Position numbers and translations under genes: made by a program | Shown here: positions 26,858 through 34,460 of the stretch, piece by piece | How positions within the stretch are numbered: position 1 is the first letter of the stretch | How the letters are laid out: every line of letters starts with the position of its first letter | Assembly (NCBI RefSeq): GCF_042685645.1 | Contig: NZ_JBHUNX010000001.1 | Span: 4,960,001 to 5,024,000 of the forward strand | Length of the DNA: 64,000 nucleotides | From: Salininema proteolyticum | GTDB taxonomy: Bacteria > Actinomycetota > Actinomycetes > Mycobacteriales > Micromonosporaceae | Reading direction: 5' to 3' | The notes under the pieces: generated by a model | What the model saw: only the letters and a program-made list of their open reading frames with translations | The model's database searches: none | What the model was told of the DNA's origin: nothing

Positions 26858-26882
26858 CCCGGAACTCCCGCGGAGTTCCGGG
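26858..26882 (+). terminator. Hairpin after the one-TM protein gene
   Basis: 10-bp perfect stem (26858-26867, 26873-26882; arm CCCGGAACTC), 5-nt loop. It also lies just beyond the stop of the minus-strand fragment ending at 26904, so it may serve both. Confidence 0.6.
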
Positions 26883-26903
26883 CGGCTCCGCGCGCGGCGG
26901 TCG

Positions 26904-27024
26904 TCAGCCTCTGATCAGCTTCGTCCAGGTGCTCCGGCCGACGATCCCATCGACTTCGCCGATGGCCTTCTGTGCGATTCGCACCGACCCTGTCGGTACC
27001 GGGGCCGAAGGCCCCGTCGATATC
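26904..27024 (-). pseudogene. Frameshifted C-terminal fragment of a peptidoglycan-binding domain (PG_binding_1) protein
   Basis: Reading the minus strand from about 27024, one frame gives DIDGAFGPGTDR. After a one-base shift near 26984 the next frame gives VRIAQKAIGEVDGIVG, then RSTWTKLIRG and a TGA at 26906-26904. Together these match the second half of a PG_binding_1 repeat (DGxFGPxTxxAV...DGIVGxxTW). No upstream part of the gene is present. The match stops at about 27025, where a different gene fragment begins on the other strand. Confidence 0.6.
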
Positions 27025-27028
27025 GCGT

Positions 27029-27343
27029 GTGAAGGCATTCCTCATTGTTCGCCGAAACCAGACTCGCGACTACCTGGACGTCGCGGCTCTGAGCGACCGC
27101 TACGGTGTGGACGAGTCCGCCGAGATCCTCAGAAAGATCGACCAGTACTACGCCGATCAACAGGTGAACGACGAAGGGGTCCGGTCCCAGCTTGAGAGAC
27201 AGCTGGCTGAGCCCAGGCCGGCAGACTTCCAGGTGACACGACAACTCGACCAGTACCGGAACCTTGCAGACAGATGGACGCGTTGGGACGATGTGGTTGA
27301 GGCCTGTCGGCAGTTGGCCGACACTATGGCAAGGAGGGAATAA
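27029..27343 (+). pseudogene. C-terminal fragment of an AbiEii-like nucleotidyltransferase (toxin component)
   Basis: 105 codons beginning VKAFLIVRRNQTRDYLDVAA, with KIDQYYADQ and LAEPRPADF later. From memory this is the C-terminal part of nucleotidyltransferases that sit just upstream of XRE-type antitoxins in actinobacteria. The N-terminal catalytic region (GSxxxxDxD) is missing: upstream of 27029 the frame runs into antisense of the peptidoglycan-binding fragment. The end is intact and overlaps the RBS of the following gene. Probably inactive. The family call is moderate. Confidence 0.55.
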
Positions 27344-27345
27344 GA

Positions 27346-27777
27346 ATGGCACTTCGCTTTCGCAACCTCACCATCACGCCTGACGCGCCTGTGGAGACCT
27401 GGCCGACCGAAGCCGTCCAAACTGCTCTCGAACGGGGAGGGGCCAGGGAGTGGCAACGCGTTATCGCTGTAATCGACTGTGACCCGTGGGGCCCGACTGC
27501 CCGACAGGTCGAACATGTCCTGACTTACAGCCGCCCGTACGGTGTTGCCCCGCTGATGGAGAGAGCCATCCAGACCGCTCGAACGGCCTGAGAGGAGTGG
27601 GAACGTCGAGTCGTCGCCGATGAGATCCGCTTTGCCATCCGCTCCTCAGGTCTGTCGCAGGCCGAATTCGCGGAGAGGATAGGGACATCGGCATCGCGCC
27701 TGTCCACATACATCTCTGGGAAGGTCATGCCCTCGGCCGCGCTGATGGTTCGGATTCGTCGGGTGGTAGCGGCATAG
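27346..27777 (+). pseudogene. XRE-family antitoxin-like regulator interrupted by an in-frame TGA
   Basis: The frame from ATG 27346 (RBS AGGAGGG, overlapping the previous stop) encodes an 81-aa N-terminal domain (MALRFRNLTITPDAPVE...) and halts at TGA 27589-27591. The same frame continues without a shift for 61 more codons, EEWERRVVADEIRF, then a helix-turn-helix GLSQAEFAERIGTSASRLS and YISGKVMPSAA, to TAG 27775-27777. The expected product would be 143 aa. A CGA-to-TGA change explains the break. No restart codon precedes the HTH, so DNA binding is probably lost unless the stop is read through or is a sequencing error. Confidence 0.75.
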
Positions 27778-27925
27778 CAGCGCGCCGACGCGAGGGTTTT
27801 GATGTTGTCATTGAGGGCTGATGTGAATGGATCACTTTGTCTGCGATGGCAGGGGAGTGCGCTAGACGAATGGGAAAGTGTCCCTACAAGCACATGACCA
27901 CCGGACCGACCGCCTTGGCAAGAGA

Positions 27926-27958
27926 GGCCCCGGGACGGTCCGTGGAAAATCCCGGGCC
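27926..27958 (-). terminator. Hairpin downstream of the CopD-CtaG gene
   Basis: GGCCCCGGGA (27926-27935) pairs with TCCCGGGCC (27950-27958) with one bulged base. On the minus strand it lies about 67 nt after the stop at 28025. Confidence 0.5.
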
Positions 27959-28024
27959 GCCGTACGGGCTCGGGGGAGCGGCTGAGCCGTTCGAGATAGA
28001 GGGCGGTTTTCCAGTCGGTGGCCG

Positions 28025-30043
28025 CTACTTCCCTTCGCTGTTCAGCTTCGCCAGGTACTCGTTGTACCGCTCGTGCGGGTCGTCCTCCGGGTGTCCGCTC
28101 TCGGCGGCCCGGTCGGCCATGCGGTCGAGCTTGCGGCCCTCCCGCTCGTCGCTCTTCGACCACTGCGCGATGAGGAAGCCGATCACGATCACGCTCGGGA
28201 TCTCCCCGAATCCCCAGGCGATGCCGCCGCCGGTCTGCTGGTCGTTCAGCCGGTCGGCAAGCCACGGCACCTCCAGCCCGTTGTACCAGTTCTCGGCGAT
28301 CACCGTGGTGCCCATCATGAGCGTGATCCCGAAGATGGCGTGGAAGATCAGCGAGACGAAGTACAGCAGCGTCTTGGCGGGGTAGGACAGCTGGCGCGGC
28401 TTGGGGTCCGGCCCGATGACCACCCAGAAGAACAGACAGCCGGCCAGCAGGAAGTGCGCCGACATGGCCAGGTGCCCGAAGTGGGATCCCATGGCCCACT
28501 CGAAGATCCCCGAGAAGTACATGACGTAGAGGCTGGACACGTATACGGCCAGCGCCACCAGCGGCTGGGAGAGGATCCGCGAGAACCGCGAGTGGACGAC
28601 CGCCAGCAGCCACTCGCGCGGCCCTCCGCGCTTGTCCACCGGCAGCGCCCGCAGGGCCAGCGTGACGGGGGCGGCCAGCACCAGCAGGATCGGGGCCAGC
28701 ATGTTCAGCATCATGTGCTGCACCATGTGCGCGCTGAACATGACCAGGCCGTACTTGCCCATCCCGGTCGAGGTGGCGAGCACGACGACGCTCCACCCGG
28801 CGATCCACAGCGCGGTCCGCGACCAGGGCCAGGTCTGGCCCTTCTTCCTCAGACGCCGCACGCCGGCGATGTAGAGGCCGGTCAGCAGGACGGCGGCGGT
28901 GCAGAAGAGGATCGACGGGTACCAGAGCTTGAGCACATTGGCGACGGAGAACTCCGGCGGCACCGGGAAGCCCAGCGACGCGACCGACGGGTCCGCGTAC
29001 TCGGTCGCGGGCGGGGGAGTGGTCGCCAGGGCGGCGGCCAGGCCGACCACGGCGCCGAAGATCACCAGCTCGACCGAGGCCAGCCGGACGAACGCCGCCC
29101 GGTTCGGGAGCTTGGGCAGGGTGTGCCGGCGGTGCAGCCAGCCGACGACGCCGAGCGCGGCCAGAACCCCCAGCTTCGCGAGCGCGACATAGCCGTACGC
29201 CGTCGTCCACAGGGAGGTCAGGCTGGAGGTGTTCGCGAAGAACGTCACCAGGCCGCCGAAGGCCACGAAGGCGAAGCAGTAGGCGGCGGCCGTGGAATAG
29301 CGCCGCGCGGCCGTGGTGATGTCATTGCGGGCGATGAGCAGGGCGATCAGCCCGCCCGTCCACACCGCGGAGGCCAGGATGTGGAGGATGAGGCCGTCCA
29401 GGGCGATCTGGTGGTTGCCGTTCGCCGCCGAGTGGCCGGTGAACACCGGCGGGAGGATCGAGACGACGGCGAACCCGGCCGCCCAGAACACTCCGCCGAC
29501 GGTCAGAGCTCGGGCGGCGATGATCGCGGTGGCGGCCGCCAGGAGGGCCGTCCAGCCCAGGGACTGGCCCTCGGAGGAGTCCGTCAGGTAGGAGATCGCG
29601 CCGTTCAGCGTGACCTCGTCGAAGCCGATGGTGAAGGTGTAGGCGTAGCCGATGACGACGCGGGCGAGGGCCGTGACCGCCCATCCGGCGGCGAGCCAGG
29701 CCGCGGCGTGCGACCACTTCCACGCCTGCGGAGTGAGCCGGCGCCGGTCCTTCTCGTTGCCGGGCATGAACACGGCGGCGGCGATGAGGATGCCGACCGT
29801 GGCGAGGGAGAACGCGTCGTAGACGTACTTGCTCATGGTGTACGACTGCAGGACGGCCGCGTCGGCGCTCTGCAGTCCGGCCAGCTCGACCACGCGCGTG
29901 GCGCCGGTCAGGTCGGCGACCCAGGCGGTCGCCACAGCGCCGACGAGTGCGGCCATTATCACTGTCAGCCAGAGCGTGTGCTGCGGGGGCCGTCCGGAGG
30001 CCGGCGGTAGAGTGACCCGCTGGGTCTCCTCGGTGGTCGTCAT
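28025..30043 (-). CDS. CopD-CtaG fusion, copper-handling/cytochrome oxidase assembly membrane protein
   Basis: A 672-aa polytopic protein. The N-terminal half (about residues 15-340) is a CopD-like copper-resistance domain with about eight TM helices. The C-terminal half (about 370-630) is a caa3_CtaG domain with the His-rich FSAHMVQHMMLNMLAP and MSAHFLLAGCLFFW motifs. By family knowledge it delivers or handles copper for aa3-type oxidases, which fits the ctaD gene in this window though it is 23 kb away. Start ATG 30043 with GAGGATGAGG upstream; a 13-residue upstream extension has no RBS. A charged cytoplasmic tail follows the last TM. Confidence 0.88.
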   Translation of the reverse strand: MTTTEETQRVTLPPASGRPPQHTLWLTVIMAALVGAVATAWVADLTGATRVVELAGLQSADAAVLQSYTMSKYVYDAFSLATVGILIAAAVFMPGNEKDRRRLTPQAWKWSHAAAWLAAGWAVTALARVVIGYAYTFTIGFDEVTLNGAISYLTDSSEGQSLGWTALLAAATAIIAARALTVGGVFWAAGFAVVSILPPVFTGHSAANGNHQIALDGLILHILASAVWTGGLIALLIARNDITTAARRYSTAAAYCFAFVAFGGLVTFFANTSSLTSLWTTAYGYVALAKLGVLAALGVVGWLHRRHTLPKLPNRAAFVRLASVELVIFGAVVGLAAALATTPPPATEYADPSVASLGFPVPPEFSVANVLKLWYPSILFCTAAVLLTGLYIAGVRRLRKKGQTWPWSRTALWIAGWSVVVLATSTGMGKYGLVMFSAHMVQHMMLNMLAPILLVLAAPVTLALRALPVDKRGGPREWLLAVVHSRFSRILSQPLVALAVYVSSLYVMYFSGIFEWAMGSHFGHLAMSAHFLLAGCLFFWVVIGPDPKPRQLSYPAKTLLYFVSLIFHAIFGITLMMGTTVIAENWYNGLEVPWLADRLNDQQTGGGIAWGFGEIPSVIVIGFLIAQWSKSDEREGRKLDRMADRAAESGHPEDDPHERYNEYLAKLNSEGK

Positions 30044-30394
30044 GCCCCTCATCCTCGCGCAATGGTGCGGCTCACCTCGCACGGGGGGAACGGGTATGGT
30101 GGGCCGTCACGACGTTCCTTCGAGTGAATCGGCGCCTCCCGAGAGCCGCCGCGACGCGTCGGAGCGGGCTGTGGCCGGGGCGCTCGCCGCAGGGTTGGGG
30201 GGACCGGCTGTCGCCATCGACCTATATGGTTGTCGTATACGTAATGACGATGACTCCGCAAGCGCTCGCCGAAGGCGGCACGCGATCAGGGAGGAGTGCG
30301 CCTTGGAGCAGACGAGGCAGGGCCGCGGGACGTCCGCGGCGGTCGTGGGGAGGCCAGAGGGTCCCCGGGCCTTCCCGGTTAGGCGAAGTGATAA
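30044..30394. other. Divergent intergenic region, CopD-CtaG and AAA ATPase genes
   Basis: About 350 nt, no gene seen. An AT-richer patch at 30220-30250 containing CCTATATGG and the palindrome CGTATACG is the most likely promoter area. No -10/-35 pair can be fixed. Confidence 0.35.
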
Positions 30395-31534
30395 ATGAGT
30401 TTGATTGAGCAGCGCGGCGACTTCATCAACATGTTGTTGAACGATTCGAACCTCGGACACCTCCGTTTCACGATGGAGGGGACCGATGACCCCGGACACG
30501 TCCTCAACCTGTTGAGCCTGCGGAACTTCGCCGCGGGCGAGGAGCCCTACGCCGTCGTCAAGAACCTGCAGGGGGTCGAGAACGACTCGGACCTCATCCC
30601 GGACGGCGGACACCTGCTGCGTTCCGTCGTCGGCCAGGTCTCGGTGCAGCTGATCCAGGGCTCGGAGTGGACGCTCAGGACGATGCGGTGGAAGGACGGG
30701 TCGAGCCAGGTGCTCATCACGGCCTCCACCGAGGACCTCCTGCGCGAGCTCACCGAGTTCACCGCCGGGGTCGGCGTGGTCGAAGAGCCCGCCGCCGACG
30801 CCGTCGACATGGGCTTCTGGTACCGCTCGGCCCGCGGGCCCTACCGGTCGAACCGGACGATCACGGCCCCGTCGTGGGACGAGATCCAGGGCAACTACTC
30901 GCAGTCCTCCGGTGATTCGCTGGCGCAGCTGATGAAGGTGCGCTCCTCCGACATCACCGGTCGGCTCGTGCTCCTGCACGGCCCGCCCGGCACCGGCAAG
31001 ACGACGGCCCTGCGGGCGCTCGCCCGCGAGTGGTCGGAGTGGTGCCAGGTGGACACCGTGCTCGACCCCGAGGCGTTCTTCACCGACCCGTCCTACCTCA
31101 TGGACGTCGTCGTGGGCGCCGACCAGGAGCTTCCCTTCGCCCCGGCGGAGGAGCAGCAGCCGCGCAAGTGGCGTCTGATGATCATCGAGGACTGCGACGA
31201 GCTGATCCGCGGCGAGGCGAAGGAGTCGGCGGGCCAGGCCCTGTCGCGCCTGTTGAACCTGACTGACGGACTGCTGGGCCAGGGCCGGGAGATCCTCGTG
31301 GCGATCACCACCAACGAGCGTCTGGACCGCCTGCACCCGGCCGTGGTGCGCCCGGGCCGGTGCCTCTCGCAGATCGAGGTCGGGGAGCTGTCGCGCTCGG
31401 AGGCCTCGGAATGGCTGGACGGGGAGACGGTGCCGCGTCCGATGACGCTTGCCGAGCTCTACGCCCGCAAGGCGGGCAACCACCCGGGGCAGGAGTCCCC
31501 CATCCCCCATCAGCAGATAGGCCAGTACCTCTAG
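30395..31534 (+). CDS. AAA ATPase with DUF5925-type N-terminal domain
   Basis: A 379-aa protein. Residues 1-165 form a non-AAA domain. An AAA core follows with Walker A G196-PPGTGKT, Walker B LMIIEDCDE (E265/D266 region), sensor-1 ITTNE, and an arginine-finger-like VVRPGRC. I recall this arrangement as the actinobacterial DUF5925 ATPase family. The role is unknown, presumably an ATP-driven remodeller. It is convergent with the mycosin gene and next to T7SS genes, so a secretion-linked role is an inference from position only. The start lacks a strong RBS. Confidence 0.8.
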   Translation: MSLIEQRGDFINMLLNDSNLGHLRFTMEGTDDPGHVLNLLSLRNFAAGEEPYAVVKNLQGVENDSDLIPDGGHLLRSVVGQVSVQLIQGSEWTLRTMRWKDGSSQVLITASTEDLLRELTEFTAGVGVVEEPAADAVDMGFWYRSARGPYRSNRTITAPSWDEIQGNYSQSSGDSLAQLMKVRSSDITGRLVLLHGPPGTGKTTALRALAREWSEWCQVDTVLDPEAFFTDPSYLMDVVVGADQELPFAPAEEQQPRKWRLMIIEDCDELIRGEAKESAGQALSRLLNLTDGLLGQGREILVAITTNERLDRLHPAVVRPGRCLSQIEVGELSRSEASEWLDGETVPRPMTLAELYARKAGNHPGQESPIPHQQIGQYL

Positions 31535-31548
31535 CGACTGGACATAGT

Positions 31549-31583
31549 GAAAGCGGCCGGGGAATCGTTCCCCGGCCGCTTTC
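31549..31583. terminator. Bidirectional terminator between AAA ATPase and mycP
   Basis: Perfect 16-bp stem (31549-31564 and 31568-31583; arm GAAAGCGGCCGGGGAA) with a 3-nt loop, between convergent stops. Confidence 0.8.
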
Positions 31584-31672
31584 GCGCTTCTCGGGGCCGT
31601 TCGACGCGACGGCCCAGACTCGTTCGGGTCGCGGCGGGTTTGTGCGCCTCGCCGCCTGCGAACCCTTTGTCG

Positions 31673-33034
31673 TCAGTTCTCTTGGGGTTTCCACCCTCGT
31701 CGGCGTCCGTTGGGGATGACCTTCACCATCGCCCATCCGACGGCGAGGAACAGGACGACTCCGATCATGGAGCCGTAGACGATCGGGCGCTTGTCAGCCC
31801 ACTCATCGGACACGGTCGGCAGCTGGTCGACCGGGGGCTTCTCTTCGAGGACCATGCTGGTCTCCCCGTTCTCGCGGTCTTCGTCGAAGCCGGAGGTGGT
31901 GACCTCGGCGGTCAGGGCGCGCACCATGTTGACAGCGCCGTTGCCCTGGAAAGCGTTGTGGCCGCAGCCGGAACAGTCCTCATAGCCGCCAGGTGCCGGG
32001 GTCGCGGTGGCCTTGACGCGGTCGTGGACCCACTGGGACCAGTCGGCGTTTCCGGTCCCGATCTCGCTGCCGTACTTTCCGGTGATGAGCGAGACCAGTC
32101 CTGCCACGATCGGAGCGGCGAAGGAGGTTCCCTTCACTTTCTTGTAACCGTTCCCCTTCGGGGTGGGGACCCAAATCTGGTCGCCAGGGGCCATGACGTC
32201 GACCCTGGAACCGAAATTTGAGCCAGTCCACCAGCCTCTTTCGTTGTAAGCGGTCACGGCGAGCGCCTTCTCATACTGGGCGGGATAGACGGTGGCCTCT
32301 TCTCCCTCCATCTCGTCCATGGGGAGGGTGTTGTTTCCCACCGCCGCGACGACGATCACGCCCTCGTCCCAGGCGCGTTCGATCGCCCGCTCCAGCGAGG
32401 CGTGCGGCAGTGTGGTGAGGGAGATGTTTATGACGTCCATGTCCTCGTTGATCGCGGTGTTGATCATCGCGGCGAGAGTCTTGGAGATCTCGGTGTCCGC
32501 CCCCTCGTAGTTCTCGGGGTACATGCGCATCGGGTAGATCAGGACCTCCGGAGCGATCCCGATGTACGAACTCTCGGGGTCGTGGCCGCCGGCGATGAGC
32601 CCGGCGATCTCGGAACCGTGGCCGACGGCGTCGCAGCGGCCCTTCTTTTTCGGGTCCCAAGGGTCCAGGCCGTCGCGGATCCGGTCCTTGTAGGTGGGGT
32701 GCTCGTCGTTGGCGCCGGAGTCGATCACGGCGACCTTGACGGGGTCACCGTCGGCCTTCGTCCCCCGGTTCTGGGCGTGGACGGCCTCCATGTCCGTATT
32801 ACTCAAGTGCCACGGCACTTCGGAGAGCGGTTCACCGGTGATCTCCGAAGGGGCGCAGACCGATTCGAAACTTTCGGGCCATTCGGTGCCGAAGTCCACG
32901 GTGTCGGGGTTCAGCTTCTGAGCTTGGGCGGGGGCGGCGGAGCCGAGGACGACGGCGGCGGTGACGGCCGTTGCCACCACTGCCTTCGCCAGCCTCCCCG
33001 GTCGCGGCCGAGTGTAGGAGGAAGCGCTGCGCAT
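31673..33034 (-). CDS. mycP: Type VII secretion-associated serine protease mycosin
   Basis: A 453-aa subtilisin-like protease. A Sec signal peptide (residues 1 to about 38, ending AAPAQAQ) precedes the S8 domain with catalytic D105 (AVIDSGAND), H139 (VGHGSEIAG) and S304 (KGTSFAAP) plus the oxyanion Asn in AVGNN. A C-terminal TM helix (about 422-444) anchors it with the protease outside. MycP stabilises the T7SS membrane complex and cleaves substrates. It is divergent from eccE. The open frame extends upstream but ATG 33034 lies at the signal peptide and 7 nt after TACACT. Confidence 0.94.
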   Translation of the reverse strand: MRSASSYTRPRPGRLAKAVVATAVTAAVVLGSAAPAQAQKLNPDTVDFGTEWPESFESVCAPSEITGEPLSEVPWHLSNTDMEAVHAQNRGTKADGDPVKVAVIDSGANDEHPTYKDRIRDGLDPWDPKKKGRCDAVGHGSEIAGLIAGGHDPESSYIGIAPEVLIYPMRMYPENYEGADTEISKTLAAMINTAINEDMDVINISLTTLPHASLERAIERAWDEGVIVVAAVGNNTLPMDEMEGEEATVYPAQYEKALAVTAYNERGWWTGSNFGSRVDVMAPGDQIWVPTPKGNGYKKVKGTSFAAPIVAGLVSLITGKYGSEIGTGNADWSQWVHDRVKATATPAPGGYEDCSGCGHNAFQGNGAVNMVRALTAEVTTSGFDEDRENGETSMVLEEKPPVDQLPTVSDEWADKRPIVYGSMIGVVLFLAVGWAMVKVIPNGRRRGWKPQEN

Positions 33035-33041
33035 GCTTCTC

Positions 33042-33047
33042 AGTGTA
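33042..33047 (-). promoter_or_regulatory. -10 box of mycP, probably leaderless or very short leader
   Basis: Minus-strand TACACT, 7 nt before ATG 33034. Confidence 0.4.
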
Positions 33048-33209
33048 GGATAAGGCGGCCAACCCGCGGAACCCGGCGCTTCTCCGGGTCGGAACCGCCC
33101 CCGCTCCCGACCCGTCCCCGAGCCCCATGCACGTTCCGCCGTTGGAGGCGGTCTTCTACCATGGAAGTATCCGCAGACACCGCGAAGCCCACAACGGAGC
33201 AGACACCTC

Positions 33210-34460
33210 ATGACCGTCATCGATTCTGAACAGCAGGCACGGGGACGCGCCGTCGTCTCGGCCTCCGCTGAGGAGATGGAGCCCGGATCGGTCTCCTTCA
33301 CGCGCCGCGGATCGGGGCGGCTCGGCCCGGTCACCCTGACTCAGCTGGTGGTCTTTGAACTGGCCGCCATCGCCGCAGTGGCCGCGCTCCAGTTCGGCAT
33401 GATCCCGGCCGCCGTGGCCGGGGGCATCGGACTGGTCATGATCATCGTCGTCCTCTTGAGACGGGGCGACCACTGGTGGTACCAGACCGTCGCGCTCAAG
33501 CGCCGCCTCAACCGCCGCGTCGACTCGCTCGACCCCGAGCAGCACACCGATGTCCTGCACCGCATCGCCCCCGACCTGGGCGTCAAGGGCGTTGAAGTCC
33601 GCGACGAACTGGTGGGCTTCGGACAGGACTCGGGCGGATGGTTCACGATCATCCAGATCAACCCGACCGAGGACGTCATCCCGAAGATCCCCCTGGACAG
33701 GCTGGAGCGTCTCTTCGACGGCTCCACCACCCCGGTGACCTCCCTCCAGCTGGTCGGCCACACGACTCCCGTGGGTCTGGCCTCCTACTCGAACAACCCC
33801 GCCGCGCAGTCGTACCGCGAACTGCTGGGCAACACCCCGGTCGTCATCCACCACAAGGCGTGGCTGGCGGTGCGCCTGGGCGTGCACGACGGCCTGTCGA
33901 TCTCGGAGGACCGCGGCGGCGGCCCCGAGGGCGCGATCAAGGGCCTGAGCGCGGCGACGCAGCGTGTTTCCAAGCTGCTCAAGAACATCGGCGTGCCCAA
34001 CCGGATCCTGAATGCCGAGGGCGTCCAGCACGCGCTGCAGCAGTCGCTCGGCGTGGCCTTCGCTCCGGTGCAGGGCGAGCGGACCGCCGAGGCGTGGGAC
34101 CACTGGTACGCGGACGGACTGCGTCACATCACCTACCGGATCACCAAGTGGCCCAAGGACCCTGACAGCCTGCAGCAGGTCGTGGACGCGTTCGCCGCCG
34201 TGCCGTCCGTGTTCACCACCGTCGCCATGGTCGTCACCGGCGCCCAGGGCGGGCAGGTCAGCGCCGACGGCCGCGTCACCGGCAAGCAGCTGGAGATCGA
34301 CGCCCTCGTCCGCGTGGCCCTCGACGAGGGCACGTGGGAGTCGGCTCAGAACCAGCTTCTCAACGTCGCCGACGACCTCGGCGTGAAGCTTCAGCGTTTC
34401 GACGGCGAGCAGGGCCCGGCCGCCTACGCTTCTGCGCCCACCGGAGGAGGACCTCGATGA
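33210..34460 (+). CDS. eccE: Type VII secretion protein EccE
   Basis: A 416-aa protein. After a polar N terminus come two TM helices (about residues 47-88), then a long cytosolic/peripheral domain with the EccE-type HHKAWLAVRLGVHDG and WPKDPDSLQQVVDAFAAVPS segments. EccE is the outer subunit of the T7SS inner-membrane hexamer of EccB-C-D-E. ATG 33210 with GGAG upstream. Its stop overlaps the next gene (ATGA at 34457-34460). EccB, EccC and EccD are not in this window. Confidence 0.85.
   Translation: MTVIDSEQQARGRAVVSASAEEMEPGSVSFTRRGSGRLGPVTLTQLVVFELAAIAAVAALQFGMIPAAVAGGIGLVMIIVVLLRRGDHWWYQTVALKRRLNRRVDSLDPEQHTDVLHRIAPDLGVKGVEVRDELVGFGQDSGGWFTIIQINPTEDVIPKIPLDRLERLFDGSTTPVTSLQLVGHTTPVGLASYSNNPAAQSYRELLGNTPVVIHHKAWLAVRLGVHDGLSISEDRGGGPEGAIKGLSAATQRVSKLLKNIGVPNRILNAEGVQHALQQSLGVAFAPVQGERTAEAWDHWYADGLRHITYRITKWPKDPDSLQQVVDAFAAVPSVFTTVAMVVTGAQGGQVSADGRVTGKQLEIDALVRVALDEGTWESAQNQLLNVADDLGVKLQRFDGEQGPAAYASAPTGGGPR

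Noticed and set aside
26743..27045. 100-codon minus-strand frame as an intact gene
   Set aside because: Only the part up to about residue 19 matches a peptidoglycan-binding domain; the rest of the match is in another frame, so it is a frameshifted fragment.
27589..27591. Selenocysteine or programmed read-through at the in-frame TGA
   Set aside because: The position corresponds to a non-conserved linker, no SECIS-like hairpin was apparent, and a CGA-to-TGA mutation is simpler.
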